Shown here: piece after piece, positions 42,532-51,276 of the stretch
Position numbering within the stretch: the stretch's first letter is position 1
Layout: each line of letters begins with the position of its first letter
Assembly (NCBI GenBank): GCA_034678485.1
Contig: JAXDBU010000040.1
Span: 5,351-69,350, forward strand
Direction of reading: 5' to 3'
Source of the DNA: PLanc-01 sp034678485
Lineage (GTDB): Bacteria; Planctomycetota; Phycisphaerae; Sedimentisphaerales; Anaerobacaceae
DNA length: 64,000 nt
Position numbers and translations under genes: made by a program
The notes under the pieces: model-generated
Databases searched by the model: none
Seen by the model: the letters and a program-made list of their open reading frames with translations, nothing else
What the model was told of the DNA's origin: nothing

Positions 42532-43836
42532 TCAGCGGATTGGGGCATCACTCTTGCTTGCCTCGGTGGTGCCGCCGTAGACACCCATGTTGACGATTCC
42601 CCCATCCGGCGAGAGTTCTTCACCGACCCCGCCGGCGGGATCGCCGGCGTCAATGCAGGGACTGGTCGCCGCGTCGTTCAGCCAACTCGAGGTCGCGTCA
42701 TCCCATCGACCCGCGTTGGATTGCAGATGGTAATCGCCGACCACCAAGACGGCGTTGGGATTGCCCGGGTCTCGAAACACGAAGGGGAACCTGGCGTCCA
42801 CCCACTGCCCGCGAGAGACGAATCGCGGGTCCACGTCGAGGTTCCCGATGTCGGACCAGCCGCCTTCGATGTTGCTGTAGGTGATGGAGACTCTCGCACG
42901 GTCGTCTGCGTAGATCATGCTGCTCGCGGCGTCCTGGTAGCCACATGTGTTGTGGTAGAAGATCGAATTGGTCAACGTCAGGGTGCTGCCGATGGCCCGC
43001 AGCCCTGCGTCGCACTCGCCGACGTAATTGTCCACCATCGTGCAGTTGACGAAGGCGGCATCGCTGTCGGTGCACTGGATCAGGGCGCTGCCGGAACCGG
43101 TCGGGCGGTTTCCTACGATAAGACAGTGCGAAATCGTGACGACGCTGTCTGAACAATCGATGGTGGCGGCCTGCCCCTGACCGTCTGCAATGACGAAGCC
43201 GGACAATGTGGTCTGGGAATCGCCGGTTCCGCTAATCTGCATGACGGAGCCCTTTTCGTTCGCCCGGATCACCGGCAGCGGTGTTCCAGGAGCATCGCTC
43301 GTGTCTCTGCCCACCAGGTGGACGCTCTTGCGGGAGATGCTGACGTTCTCACAATAGGTTCCGGGATGGACGAGGACTGTTTCGCCCTCCATGGCGGCCG
43401 CGATGCCTTCCTCGATGGAGTCGAACGGATGATCGGCCGTGCCGTCCTCGAGAGGATCGCCGACCTCGGGATTGCCCGGGCTCGGATCGCTGCGTGCGTC
43501 ATCGTCCACGTGCAATTCCCTCTTCACAGGGGAGAACGTAGCGTAGATGTTATAATCCTGATCGACCCGAATCACCGTAGGATTCGTCGTGCTGTACAGG
43601 GTCCCGGTCCAGGCGGTGAATTCATAGCCCGGCTTGGCCCTGGCCTCGAGGCGAATCCACTGGACGGAGGAATAGCTGAAGACCCCCTCGCCTGGATCGA
43701 CGACCGACCCGCCTTCAGAAGAGGAGACCACGACCGTGTATTGTCCCGCCTCTTGGTAAATCGGTTCCTCAGCCTGCGTCGTCGCCGCCAGCGAGACCAG
43801 CGACACTACTGCGATGGTACACATCCAGCTTCTCAT
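42532..43836 (-). CDS. Secreted InlB-repeat/beta-helix protein lacking the LRR part
   Basis: 434 residues. The signal MRSWMCTIAVVSLVSLAATT has Thr where the two downstream paralogues have the lipobox Cys, then TQAEEPIYQEAGQYTVVVSS. The leucine-rich region is gone: the mature start (EEPIY) runs almost directly into the InlB-B-like repeat (EGGSVVDPGEGVFSY, TAWTGTLYSTTNP), then the Asp-rich linker and a full beta-helix ending NMGVYGGTTEASKSD. The ATG at 43836 fits GGAGG 9 bases upstream better than the ATG at 43845; the open frame extends to 43965. It is the first gene of four on this strand with gaps of 92, 86 and 12 bases, so the promoter is probably in the 43837-44242 region. Confidence 0.87.
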   Translation of the reverse strand: MRSWMCTIAVVSLVSLAATTQAEEPIYQEAGQYTVVVSSSEGGSVVDPGEGVFSYSSVQWIRLEARAKPGYEFTAWTGTLYSTTNPTVIRVDQDYNIYATFSPVKRELHVDDDARSDPSPGNPEVGDPLEDGTADHPFDSIEEGIAAAMEGETVLVHPGTYCENVSISRKSVHLVGRDTSDAPGTPLPVIRANEKGSVMQISGTGDSQTTLSGFVIADGQGQAATIDCSDSVVTISHCLIVGNRPTGSGSALIQCTDSDAAFVNCTMVDNYVGECDAGLRAIGSTLTLTNSIFYHNTCGYQDAASSMIYADDRARVSITYSNIEGGWSDIGNLDVDPRFVSRGQWVDARFPFVFRDPGNPNAVLVVGDYHLQSNAGRWDDATSSWLNDAATSPCIDAGDPAGGVGEELSPDGGIVNMGVYGGTTEASKSDAPIR

Positions 43837-44242
43837 ATACCACATCCTCCATCTCAAGTTTTGCGATCCGAGCGTGCGTACAAAGGCTACAACGACAGTC
43901 CGCTTTTGCGAAGAGCCTCCTCCGCAGAGCGCAGAACAGCCCTTTCTACCTTTCGCAGGCACCACCCAATACGAGGTCTATTATAGCATTCTCGCGACCC
44001 TTTGTCTACCTGTGAGCACAAATTCCCTGTCTGCCAAGGGGGATTATCTTCGTTCCCCGCAGGAGTTCGCCGACCGTCGGATAAAAGCGGACCGACCGTT
44101 TCGATTTCGGGCCTTTCTGCACACGGTGGGGGGCTCCGTTCTGCGTGTTTCTGCTGGCGTCCCATTCTCGGCGTGATATGATGACTTCCACAGGCAGTAG
44201 CGTTGTTTCCAGTCGTACTCTATTGCATTATAAGGAGTGGTT
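43837..44242. promoter_or_regulatory. Divergent intergenic region, likely promoters in both directions
   Basis: About 406 bases separate the start of the four-gene minus-strand operon from the plus-strand oxidoreductase gene. No gene, tRNA or repeat was found in it. It is less GC-rich than its surroundings near 43980 (CTATTATAGCATTCTCG) and near 44215 (CTCTATTGCATTATAAGGAG). I cannot place -35/-10 boxes with confidence; promoter function is inferred from divergent layout. Confidence 0.5.
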
Positions 44243-45763
44243 ATGGCAGCGCAGAGAACACGCCGACAGTTTCTTCGAGATTCCATGCTCGCCGCGGTGG
44301 CGACGGCTCCGATGTTCAGCGACCGGTCCGGTGCGCAGGACACCAGCCCCAACGACAGGCTGCTCTGTGCCGTGATTGGCTGCAACGGCCGCGGCGGCGA
44401 TCACATCGGCGCGTATGCCCGCCGCAAGGATGTCGAGATTGCCTACATCGTCGACATCGACCAGAAGGTGGGCGAGAAGGCATGCGCCAAGATCGGGAAG
44501 GACACGGGCCGTCGGCCGAAGTGGGTCAAGGATATGCGAACGGTCTTCGACGACAAGTCTGTCCATTTCATCTCGACCGCCACGCCGAACCACTGGCACG
44601 CCTTGTGCGGCGTCTGGGCCATGCAGGCCGGCAAGGACGCCTACATCGAGAAACCTATCAGCCATGACATCCCCGAGGGGGCTGCGCTCGTGGCCGCCGC
44701 GAAGAAATACGGGCGGATCTGCCAGGTTGGCACGCAGTGCCGCTCGAACCCCGCGCTCAAGAATGCGATGCAGTTCCTTGCTGATGGCGGCATCGGTCAG
44801 GTCAACTTCGCCAGGGGGCTCTGCTACAAGCGACGAAAGTCTATTGGTCCACTGGGGGATTATCCAATCCCGCAAGAGGCGGATTTCGATCTCTGGAGCG
44901 GTCCGGCCCCGTACACGTCGCCGAAGCTGACTCGCCCACGATTTCACTATGATTGGCACTGGCAGCGACTCTACGGCAACGGCGACTCCGGCAACCAGGG
45001 CCCTCACCAGACGGACATCGCCCGCTGGGGATTGGGCATCAACCGCCATCCGAACAGCGTGATCGCCTACGGCGGTCGTCTGGGTTATCAGGCCGAACGC
45101 AACGACCCGAACTACGTCGATGCCGGCGATACCGCCAACACGGAAATCGCCATCTACGACTACGGCGACAAGTGCATGGTCTTCGAGACTCGCGGCCTGT
45201 CCGTCGATAACTCTGCCGACGAGGAGATCAACAGGGTCTTCGCGAGCACCAAGGGCAACAAGATCGGCGTGATCTTCTACGGTACCGAAGGACTTCTGGT
45301 CCAAAGAGAGTACACCCATTGTGTCGCGTACGACCCCCAAGGCCAGATCATCAAGGAGTTCAAGGGCGGCGGCGACCACTACGGCAACTTCCTCGACGCG
45401 GTTCGCAGCCGCAAGGCCGATACGCTCAATTCGGATGCCTTCCAGGGCCACCTCTCCGCGGCGCTCGCCCACCTGGCCAATATCAGCTATTACCTTGGCG
45501 AGAAGAACAAGGTCTCCGTCGAGCAGGCCAAAGCCGTGCTGGAGAAGATCCAGAGTCGTGACGACAACCTCGCGACGCTGGACCGGACCGTCCGTCACTT
45601 CAGGGACAACGGCGTCGATCTGGGCAAGTACCCGATGTCCATGGGCCCGCTGCTGAAGTTCGATCGGCAAAAGGAAGTGTTCACCAACAGCGACGAAGCG
45701 AACCGCCTTTTGCATCGTGAGTACCGCGCACCCTTCGTTTGTCCGACGGCCGACCGGGTGTAG
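44243..45763 (+). CDS. Tat-exported Gfo/Idh/MocA-family oxidoreductase
   Basis: 506 residues. The signal (RTRRQFLRDSMLAAVATAP) is of twin-arginine type, fitting export of a protein with bound NAD(P). The Rossmann motif is CAVIGCNGRGGDHIG (42-56). The family signature EKP lies at 136-138 in DAYIEKPISHDIPEG. The dimer/substrate part includes GNQGPHQTDIARWGLGI, with the conserved His-x-x-Asp. AAGGAG lies 8 bases before the ATG at 44243. It opens a cluster with two fucosidases and a GH95-like enzyme, so a sugar or glycoside dehydrogenase/isomerase role is inferred. Exported Gfo/Idh/MocA proteins include retaining glycosidases that use NAD, another possibility. Confidence 0.9.
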   Translation: MAAQRTRRQFLRDSMLAAVATAPMFSDRSGAQDTSPNDRLLCAVIGCNGRGGDHIGAYARRKDVEIAYIVDIDQKVGEKACAKIGKDTGRRPKWVKDMRTVFDDKSVHFISTATPNHWHALCGVWAMQAGKDAYIEKPISHDIPEGAALVAAAKKYGRICQVGTQCRSNPALKNAMQFLADGGIGQVNFARGLCYKRRKSIGPLGDYPIPQEADFDLWSGPAPYTSPKLTRPRFHYDWHWQRLYGNGDSGNQGPHQTDIARWGLGINRHPNSVIAYGGRLGYQAERNDPNYVDAGDTANTEIAIYDYGDKCMVFETRGLSVDNSADEEINRVFASTKGNKIGVIFYGTEGLLVQREYTHCVAYDPQGQIIKEFKGGGDHYGNFLDAVRSRKADTLNSDAFQGHLSAALAHLANISYYLGEKNKVSVEQAKAVLEKIQSRDDNLATLDRTVRHFRDNGVDLGKYPMSMGPLLKFDRQKEVFTNSDEANRLLHREYRAPFVCPTADRV

Positions 45764-45849
45764 CGTGGGACGCGATCCCACAGGGCCGGCAGAACAGAAG
45801 ACATGTGTTGCCGACATGCAGGCAACGGAACGAGAGAAGGAGAAGATGC

Positions 45850-48006
45850 ATGGTCAGAAACGTGCTCGGGGCCGGAAGCGTCCTGGCCCTGTTGTCAATC
45901 GGTGTCGCCGTCGCGGCGACCGCGCCGGCGCCGTTCGGGCCGGTCCCGTCCGAGGGCCAGTTGCGCTGGCATGAGATGGAATATTACGGGTTCCTCCACT
46001 TCACCGTCAACACGTTCACCGACAGGGAATGGGGTCTCGGCAGCGAGAGCGAAACCGTCTTTAATCCAACGCAACTGAACGCGCGCCAGTGGGCTCGCGT
46101 GGCCCGAGACGCAGGCATGAAGGGCCTCATCATCACGGCCAAGCACCACGACGGCTTCTGCCTCTGGCCCAGCGCCTACACCGAGCATTCAGTCAAGAAG
46201 TCGCCCTGGAAGGACGGCCATGGCGACGTCGTGGGCGAGCTGGCGGCCGCCTGTCGCGAGTACGGCCTGCGAATGGGCGTGTACCTGTCGCCCTGGGACC
46301 GCAACAGCGCCGTCTATGGCACACCCGAATACCTGGTCTACTATCGCAACCAGTTGCGCGAGCTGCTGACCCGCTACGGCGATATCTTCGAGGTCTGGTA
46401 CGACGGCGCCAACGGCGGCGACGGCTACTACGGTGGCGCCAACGAAACGCGGCGTATCGACGGCAAGACCTACTACCGCTGGCCCGAGGTGCACAAGATC
46501 GTGCGCGAACTGCAGCCGATGGCGGTCATGTTCAGCGACGCGGGACCCGACGTTCGCTGGGTGGGCAACGAGCGGGGCTTCGGCAGCGAGACCAACTACG
46601 CGACGCTCAAACGCGACGAACTGTATCCCGGTACGCCTCGCTCCCGCGAGCTGCCCCAGGGGCATCGCGACGGCAACTACTGGGTGCCCGCGGAGGCGGA
46701 TGTCTCCATCCGGCCCGGTTGGTTCTACCACGCCAGCGAGGACAATCGCGTCAAGTCGCTTGACGACCTGCTGGAGATCTACTACGCCAGCGTGGGCAGG
46801 GGCTGCAACCTGCTGTTGAACGTCCCGCCCGACCGCCGTGGTCTGATCCACGAGACCGACGTCGCCCGCCTGATGGAATTGCGCAAGGTCCTGGCTCTGA
46901 CGTTCGACGAGGACCTCGCCAGGGGCAAGCCGGTCCAGGCCTCCAACGTCCGCGGCGGCGACGGTCGCTTCGGAGCCGACAAGCTCACCGATGGCGATCG
47001 CAACACGTACTGGGCCACCGACGATGAGGTCCGCGAGGCCGAGGTGACGGTGGACCTGGGCAAGCCGACGCTGTTCAATCGGGCTCGCCTTCAGGAGTAC
47101 GTTCAATTGGGCCAGCGGATCGAAGGCTTCGTGCTGGAGGCTCGCGTCGAGGGCGCCTGGAAGAAAGTCGCCGAAGGGACGACGATTGGTCCTCGCCGTA
47201 TTCTGCGGTTCGAGGGCGTCGCCGCCGATCGTGTGCGTCTGCGGATCACGAGTTCGCGAGCATGCCCGGTCCTCTCCACGCTGGAGCTGTATCTGGCGCC
47301 GGCGCGCGTGACGATCTCGCCGGAGACATCGGTCTTCATGGGAAGCCAGGAAGTCTCGCTCGAAAGTGATACCCCCGGCGCGGTGATCTACTACACTCTC
47401 GATGGCTCCGAGCCGACGAAACAATCGCATCGCTACGCCGGCCCGTTCGAACTGGCCAAGACCGCGACCATCAAGGCCTCCGCCTGGGTGGACCAGACGC
47501 CGGGCTATCCGATCAGCGAAAGGCACTATGAACGTCGCAATGCGGCGGACCTCTTGGCGCCGGTCCCGGCCTCCGGCACGCTCGAAGCAGGCCTGCGCTA
47601 CAGCTACTACGAAGGAGGCTGGCAGACGCTCAACCAGATGGCCGACCGCCAGCCGGTGGCTACAGGCGTGGCATCGACCTTTGACATCGGGCTGCGAAAA
47701 CGGAACGAGCATTTCGCCCTCAGATTCGAGGGCCTGATTGACGTCCCGGCCGACGGGCTTTACGAGTTCTTAACCGAGTCCGACGACGGCAGCGCCCTGT
47801 ACATCGACGGCCGGCAGGTCGTTGACAACGACAATCTCCAGGGCATGACGGAGCGTGCGGGCGTAACCGGCTTGAAGGAAGGCCTGCACCGGATCGACGT
47901 GCGTTACTTCAACGCCACAGGTGGCATGGGACTCAACGTTCGCTGGTCCGGCCCGAAGACCTCTCAAGCCCCCATTCCCTCCGCGGTTCTCATGCACAAA
48001 CCATAG
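45850..48006 (+). CDS. Secreted multidomain GH29 alpha-L-fucosidase, copy 2
   Basis: 718 residues with a signal peptide (VLGAGSVLALLSIGVAVAA). The GH29 barrel covers about 30-350: ITAKHHDGFCLWPS, then FEVWYDGANGG with probable nucleophile Asp185. After it come an F5/8 type C (discoidin) domain (about 360-485, LTDGDRNTYWATDDEV), a chitobiase-type FN3-like segment (VIYYTLDGSEPT) and a C-terminal PA14-like domain (YEFLTESDDGSALYIDGRQV). The extra domains point to binding of solid or complex glycans. AAGGAG lies 9 bases before the ATG at 45850. It is 86 bases after the oxidoreductase gene. Copies 1 and 3 differ in their accessory domains, implying different substrates. Confidence 0.9.
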   Translation: MVRNVLGAGSVLALLSIGVAVAATAPAPFGPVPSEGQLRWHEMEYYGFLHFTVNTFTDREWGLGSESETVFNPTQLNARQWARVARDAGMKGLIITAKHHDGFCLWPSAYTEHSVKKSPWKDGHGDVVGELAAACREYGLRMGVYLSPWDRNSAVYGTPEYLVYYRNQLRELLTRYGDIFEVWYDGANGGDGYYGGANETRRIDGKTYYRWPEVHKIVRELQPMAVMFSDAGPDVRWVGNERGFGSETNYATLKRDELYPGTPRSRELPQGHRDGNYWVPAEADVSIRPGWFYHASEDNRVKSLDDLLEIYYASVGRGCNLLLNVPPDRRGLIHETDVARLMELRKVLALTFDEDLARGKPVQASNVRGGDGRFGADKLTDGDRNTYWATDDEVREAEVTVDLGKPTLFNRARLQEYVQLGQRIEGFVLEARVEGAWKKVAEGTTIGPRRILRFEGVAADRVRLRITSSRACPVLSTLELYLAPARVTISPETSVFMGSQEVSLESDTPGAVIYYTLDGSEPTKQSHRYAGPFELAKTATIKASAWVDQTPGYPISERHYERRNAADLLAPVPASGTLEAGLRYSYYEGGWQTLNQMADRQPVATGVASTFDIGLRKRNEHFALRFEGLIDVPADGLYEFLTESDDGSALYIDGRQVVDNDNLQGMTERAGVTGLKEGLHRIDVRYFNATGGMGLNVRWSGPKTSQAPIPSAVLMHKP

Positions 48007-48096
48007 TTGCATATATTCCCCAGCTCGCGTCACCCACGGCGCGAGCCAGGTTCTTCCCATACGGACAAGGGGTGATTCACGCGCGGGTTTGATCTT

Positions 48097-48204
48097 GTCA
48101 TCCTGAGCAACGCGAAGGATCTGGCCCGGGAGTGGAAGATGCGTATCGACGTCGGACGCCACGTCTCTTACGGGGCCCGGATGCTTCGCTTCGTTCAGGA
48201 TGAC
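48097..48204. repeat. MITE-like element, GTCATCCTGAGC family, copy 2
   Basis: A 108-base unit begins GTCATCCTGAGCAACGCGAA (48097) and ends with the complement of GTCATCCTGAACGAAGCGAA (48204). The outer 30 bases of each end pair with few mismatches. It is the same family and size as the element at 7671-7780 but with a different centre. It lies between the convergent fucosidase and GH95-like genes. Confidence 0.82.
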
Positions 48205-48236
48205 AGGACACGTGCGAGCATTCGTCGCAATCTGTA

Positions 48237-51044
48237 TTACGGTTTTGTCATATCGACCACGTCTGCTCGACGCGATTCCGGCACGACTTTGAGCGATTGG
48301 AGTCTTCCGTCGCGGCATGTGCCCTCGATCACCGTCTGCAGCGGCGCGTGGAGTCTGAAGTCCACGTCCCAGCCGTTGGGCCAGGCGGGCAACAGGTAGA
48401 TCCTGCGGCCGTCCGTCTGCATCAGCATAGACTGGAGCGTTTTGAGCAGCACGCCGCCGTGACATTGGTCGGGCGTCCAGTCGTAGTTCGGGCCCCAGAA
48501 GGCGTCGAAACGCTCGCCAGGGTCGTGATGGCGGGCGCGCTCGAGGAGTCCTTTGCACGCGTCGTCCGTGAGTCCCAGATAGGCCATGAAGATGTCGTCC
48601 TGTCGCCAGCCGCGATGGCCCCTGTCCCAGCGGTGTTTCAAGGCTTCGACGCCCCATTCGACGTTCGGGCGGCCCAGAGCCACCAGACGGAAGGGAAACA
48701 CGGCGTACAGCTCCGGATTCTCGATGTTGCTCTTCACGTCGAATTTCTCCGCCGGCGCAAGGGCTGTGGCGCCCTCCACCTCGCGCAGAGGCAGGGGCGG
48801 CAGCTTGTCTCTCAATCGTTGCCAGAGTTCTCGTTCACCAGCGGGTACGGAATCCACAGAGAGGGAAAGGAGTCGCTCCGTGACGGCCATGCACCCGGCC
48901 AGCTCCGGCATCGGATTCGTGCACTCCCACCACGTCTCCACCGCCTGCGAGGGGTGCATGACCAGCTTGCCCTGTTCGTTGGTGGGATAGTGCTGGTCGA
49001 AGAAGGTCAGGATCTCATGTGCGAAGGGGATGGCCGTTTCTTGCAGGAACTCGCGGTCGAGAGCGTGCTCGTAATAGTCGAGCATCATCCAGCACAACTC
49101 AAGCCCGCCGACCCATTCCCATTTGTGCCAGCGGCTCTCCTGGAGTTTGTCCGTCCGCTGCTCGAATGGCGTCCATCCATAGGTTTCGCTGAAGATCGGG
49201 CCCCAGAAGTAGATGCACTCCGGCAGGAACGCCCCATCGTGACCGCAGTAGAGCTTCGTGCGGTACTTGGACAGCTCCAGCACATCGCCCGCATACATCC
49301 GCCACAGCGGCTCCATCAGATCGAAGTCGCCCGAGGCGCACATGCTGAGGTAGGGCAGCCGAGTGTTCTGCCACCAGTAGCCGGACCCCCAACGACGGTA
49401 GTCCGGATCGTCCCTCTCGCCCGCCGGGGCGGTGAAGAGGCTTCCGTTGAACTTGATCGGATACGCGCCGCGACCGGCGCAGGCGCTGATGAAACGCTGG
49501 AGGTGGTACATCCGGCTGACGTACGCAGCCTTGTCGCGAATCGCCTCGCCGACGCTGCCGCCGACGAGCTTGCCATCCACATACATCCGGCAGCCCCCTG
49601 CATCCGCATCCGCAACCGCGGCGACGTGGGTCCAGCGGCCGGCCGGCACAGCGTCCTTTGCTGCGAGCTGGCTCTCTCCGCAGATCAGACGGAGGCTGTT
49701 GCCCGGATAGGTGTCGAAGAGGAATCCGTCGCTGCCACCAGGCGTGATCTTGTCCACGATTCTCGCGCCGCCGGGCGGGAGCTTCTCGGGCTTGAGCCAC
49801 GCTTCGATGGTGAAACCGCTGTTGAAATCCCACGACGCGGAGGCCGCGACGGCGCTGGTCGTCTTGCCGGTCCACAGCATGTCGGGTGACTGCGACGGCG
49901 CCTGGCTGCGATCCCGCTTCGCCAGTTCGCCGATCTGGACGTCGGTCAGTGGCTTGGCGAAGATGCTCACACGACCTATGTCGCCCGCGAACCGATTCGA
50001 GCCCTGCTGGTCGAGAGCGATCCGCACGGGATGACTGTTCGCCGGCACGATGGAATCGGCGGTCGTCGCATTCGCCTGCGAGTTCGCGACGGCGCAGATC
50101 CAACTGCGATCCCAGAACTGTGACCACCATCGTTCATGGGCTTGCCGACGTGCGGCGAAATCCTGCGATTCAATTTGCCGGATCGTCTGCTCCATGTCGG
50201 CCAGCCACTGTTGCGGCCTGGCGGGGTGTCGCGTCAGGACGAACACATTGAACTGATGCGAGGTCCCTCGCGGTGACCGCAGACGCAGATCGTCGAGCCG
50301 TTCGCCATCGACGGCGGTGACAACGGCTCCGAATGTCCGGTCGAGCAGCGGATCGGCTTGGGCGAAGCCGGTCAGTCCCTGGATCTCCGCGAGCAATTGC
50401 GGCCCGACGGATTTGGCATTGTGGTGATACCAGCCGATGCGGTTCTGCTGTCCGGTCAGGATCGTGTCCGGCTCGATGACCATCGAGGCCTGTCGCTGAT
50501 CGGGGAGCTTGCGGTTGAGCAGGACATCGCTGGTTTGCAGTTGTGTCTCCTCGTATTGTTGTGTCCGCCACAGGTCGATAGCCGCCGTGGCCTCGACGGG
50601 AGACGCACTTTCGACAACCACGTGGATGACCGGCCGATTGGCATCGACCCAGACCTGGACGCCCACACGACGGACTCTGTCGCCGGCGACAGCCTTCAGC
50701 GTTGCATCGGAGAGGCTGAGTGTCTGTTGGAACGGCGGATTGTCCGCAAAGGGGTTTGGCTCCAAATGCACGCAGATCGCGCCGACCTTGACCAGGCGGG
50801 CGTTGTCGTCCCATGCGTCGGTCTTGCCGATGTAGACCTGCACATCGCCGGCCGGCGTGATCCAGGCATTGATGCCGATGTCGCCATTGCCCAACGGCAT
50901 CGAGCCGTGATGATTCTCGCTCGGCGAATCCCAGGTCACGTTGTAGTCTTCGATTCGTGGGTGGGCTGCCCACACATCGGGGACAGATGAGCCGACTCCT
51001 GAGAGCGGCAACACGATAGTGAAGATCACAACTCTTGTGTTCAT
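48237..51044 (-). CDS. Secreted GH95/DUF5703-like glycosidase with an inserted LamG domain
   Basis: 935 residues with a signal region (TRVVIFTIVLPLSGVGSS). The N-terminal beta domain (28-300) has VTWDSPSENHHGSMPLGNGD and YIGKTDAWDD, as in DUF5703/GH95-type enzymes. An (alpha/alpha)6-barrel-like part runs from about 505 to 900, with RMYHLQRFISACAGRG, YWWQNTRLPY and SQAVETWWECTNP. A LamG-type domain (338-498) splits the protein between WWSQFWDRSWI and RMYHLQRF. GH95 contains alpha-fucosidases and alpha-galactosidases, which suits this neighbourhood, but catalytic residues were not confirmed. The ATG at 51044 follows GGAGAAAGG; the open frame continues to 51125. It is divergent from the third fucosidase gene. 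Confidence 0.82.
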   Translation of the reverse strand: MNTRVVIFTIVLPLSGVGSSVPDVWAAHPRIEDYNVTWDSPSENHHGSMPLGNGDIGINAWITPAGDVQVYIGKTDAWDDNARLVKVGAICVHLEPNPFADNPPFQQTLSLSDATLKAVAGDRVRRVGVQVWVDANRPVIHVVVESASPVEATAAIDLWRTQQYEETQLQTSDVLLNRKLPDQRQASMVIEPDTILTGQQNRIGWYHHNAKSVGPQLLAEIQGLTGFAQADPLLDRTFGAVVTAVDGERLDDLRLRSPRGTSHQFNVFVLTRHPARPQQWLADMEQTIRQIESQDFAARRQAHERWWSQFWDRSWICAVANSQANATTADSIVPANSHPVRIALDQQGSNRFAGDIGRVSIFAKPLTDVQIGELAKRDRSQAPSQSPDMLWTGKTTSAVAASASWDFNSGFTIEAWLKPEKLPPGGARIVDKITPGGSDGFLFDTYPGNSLRLICGESQLAAKDAVPAGRWTHVAAVADADAGGCRMYVDGKLVGGSVGEAIRDKAAYVSRMYHLQRFISACAGRGAYPIKFNGSLFTAPAGERDDPDYRRWGSGYWWQNTRLPYLSMCASGDFDLMEPLWRMYAGDVLELSKYRTKLYCGHDGAFLPECIYFWGPIFSETYGWTPFEQRTDKLQESRWHKWEWVGGLELCWMMLDYYEHALDREFLQETAIPFAHEILTFFDQHYPTNEQGKLVMHPSQAVETWWECTNPMPELAGCMAVTERLLSLSVDSVPAGERELWQRLRDKLPPLPLREVEGATALAPAEKFDVKSNIENPELYAVFPFRLVALGRPNVEWGVEALKHRWDRGHRGWRQDDIFMAYLGLTDDACKGLLERARHHDPGERFDAFWGPNYDWTPDQCHGGVLLKTLQSMLMQTDGRRIYLLPAWPNGWDVDFRLHAPLQTVIEGTCRDGRLQSLKVVPESRRADVVDMTKP
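49551..50033 (-). other. LamG domain with swapped halves inserted in the GH95-like enzyme
   Basis: Encodes residues 338-498. The part that normally closes a LamG domain comes first (HPVRIALDQQGSNRFAGDIG, then RVSIFAKPLTDVQIGELAKR). The part that normally opens it follows (SGFTIEAWLKPEKLPPGG, DGFLFDTYPGNSLRL, GRWTHVAAVADADAGG, RMYVDGKLVGGS). This reversed order is that of a circular permutation at the loop between the two halves. Confidence 0.75.
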
Positions 51045-51276
51045 GGCCCTTTCTCCACTGGCAAGACTCATTGCGGACGACTGCATGACGGCTGACAGAG
51101 TATTCTCCGTACCCTCACTCCGCAAGACTCTGCATACCCAGATTGACGATCTGGACTCTCGGGGTCCCTACGAGATCGTCATGTCACAGAATCGAACGTC
51201 ACATCCGGAAAATGTGGTACCTCTTCGACGCCCGATGTGGCACAATAGCGGTAATCGCATATAAGGAGAGATGACC

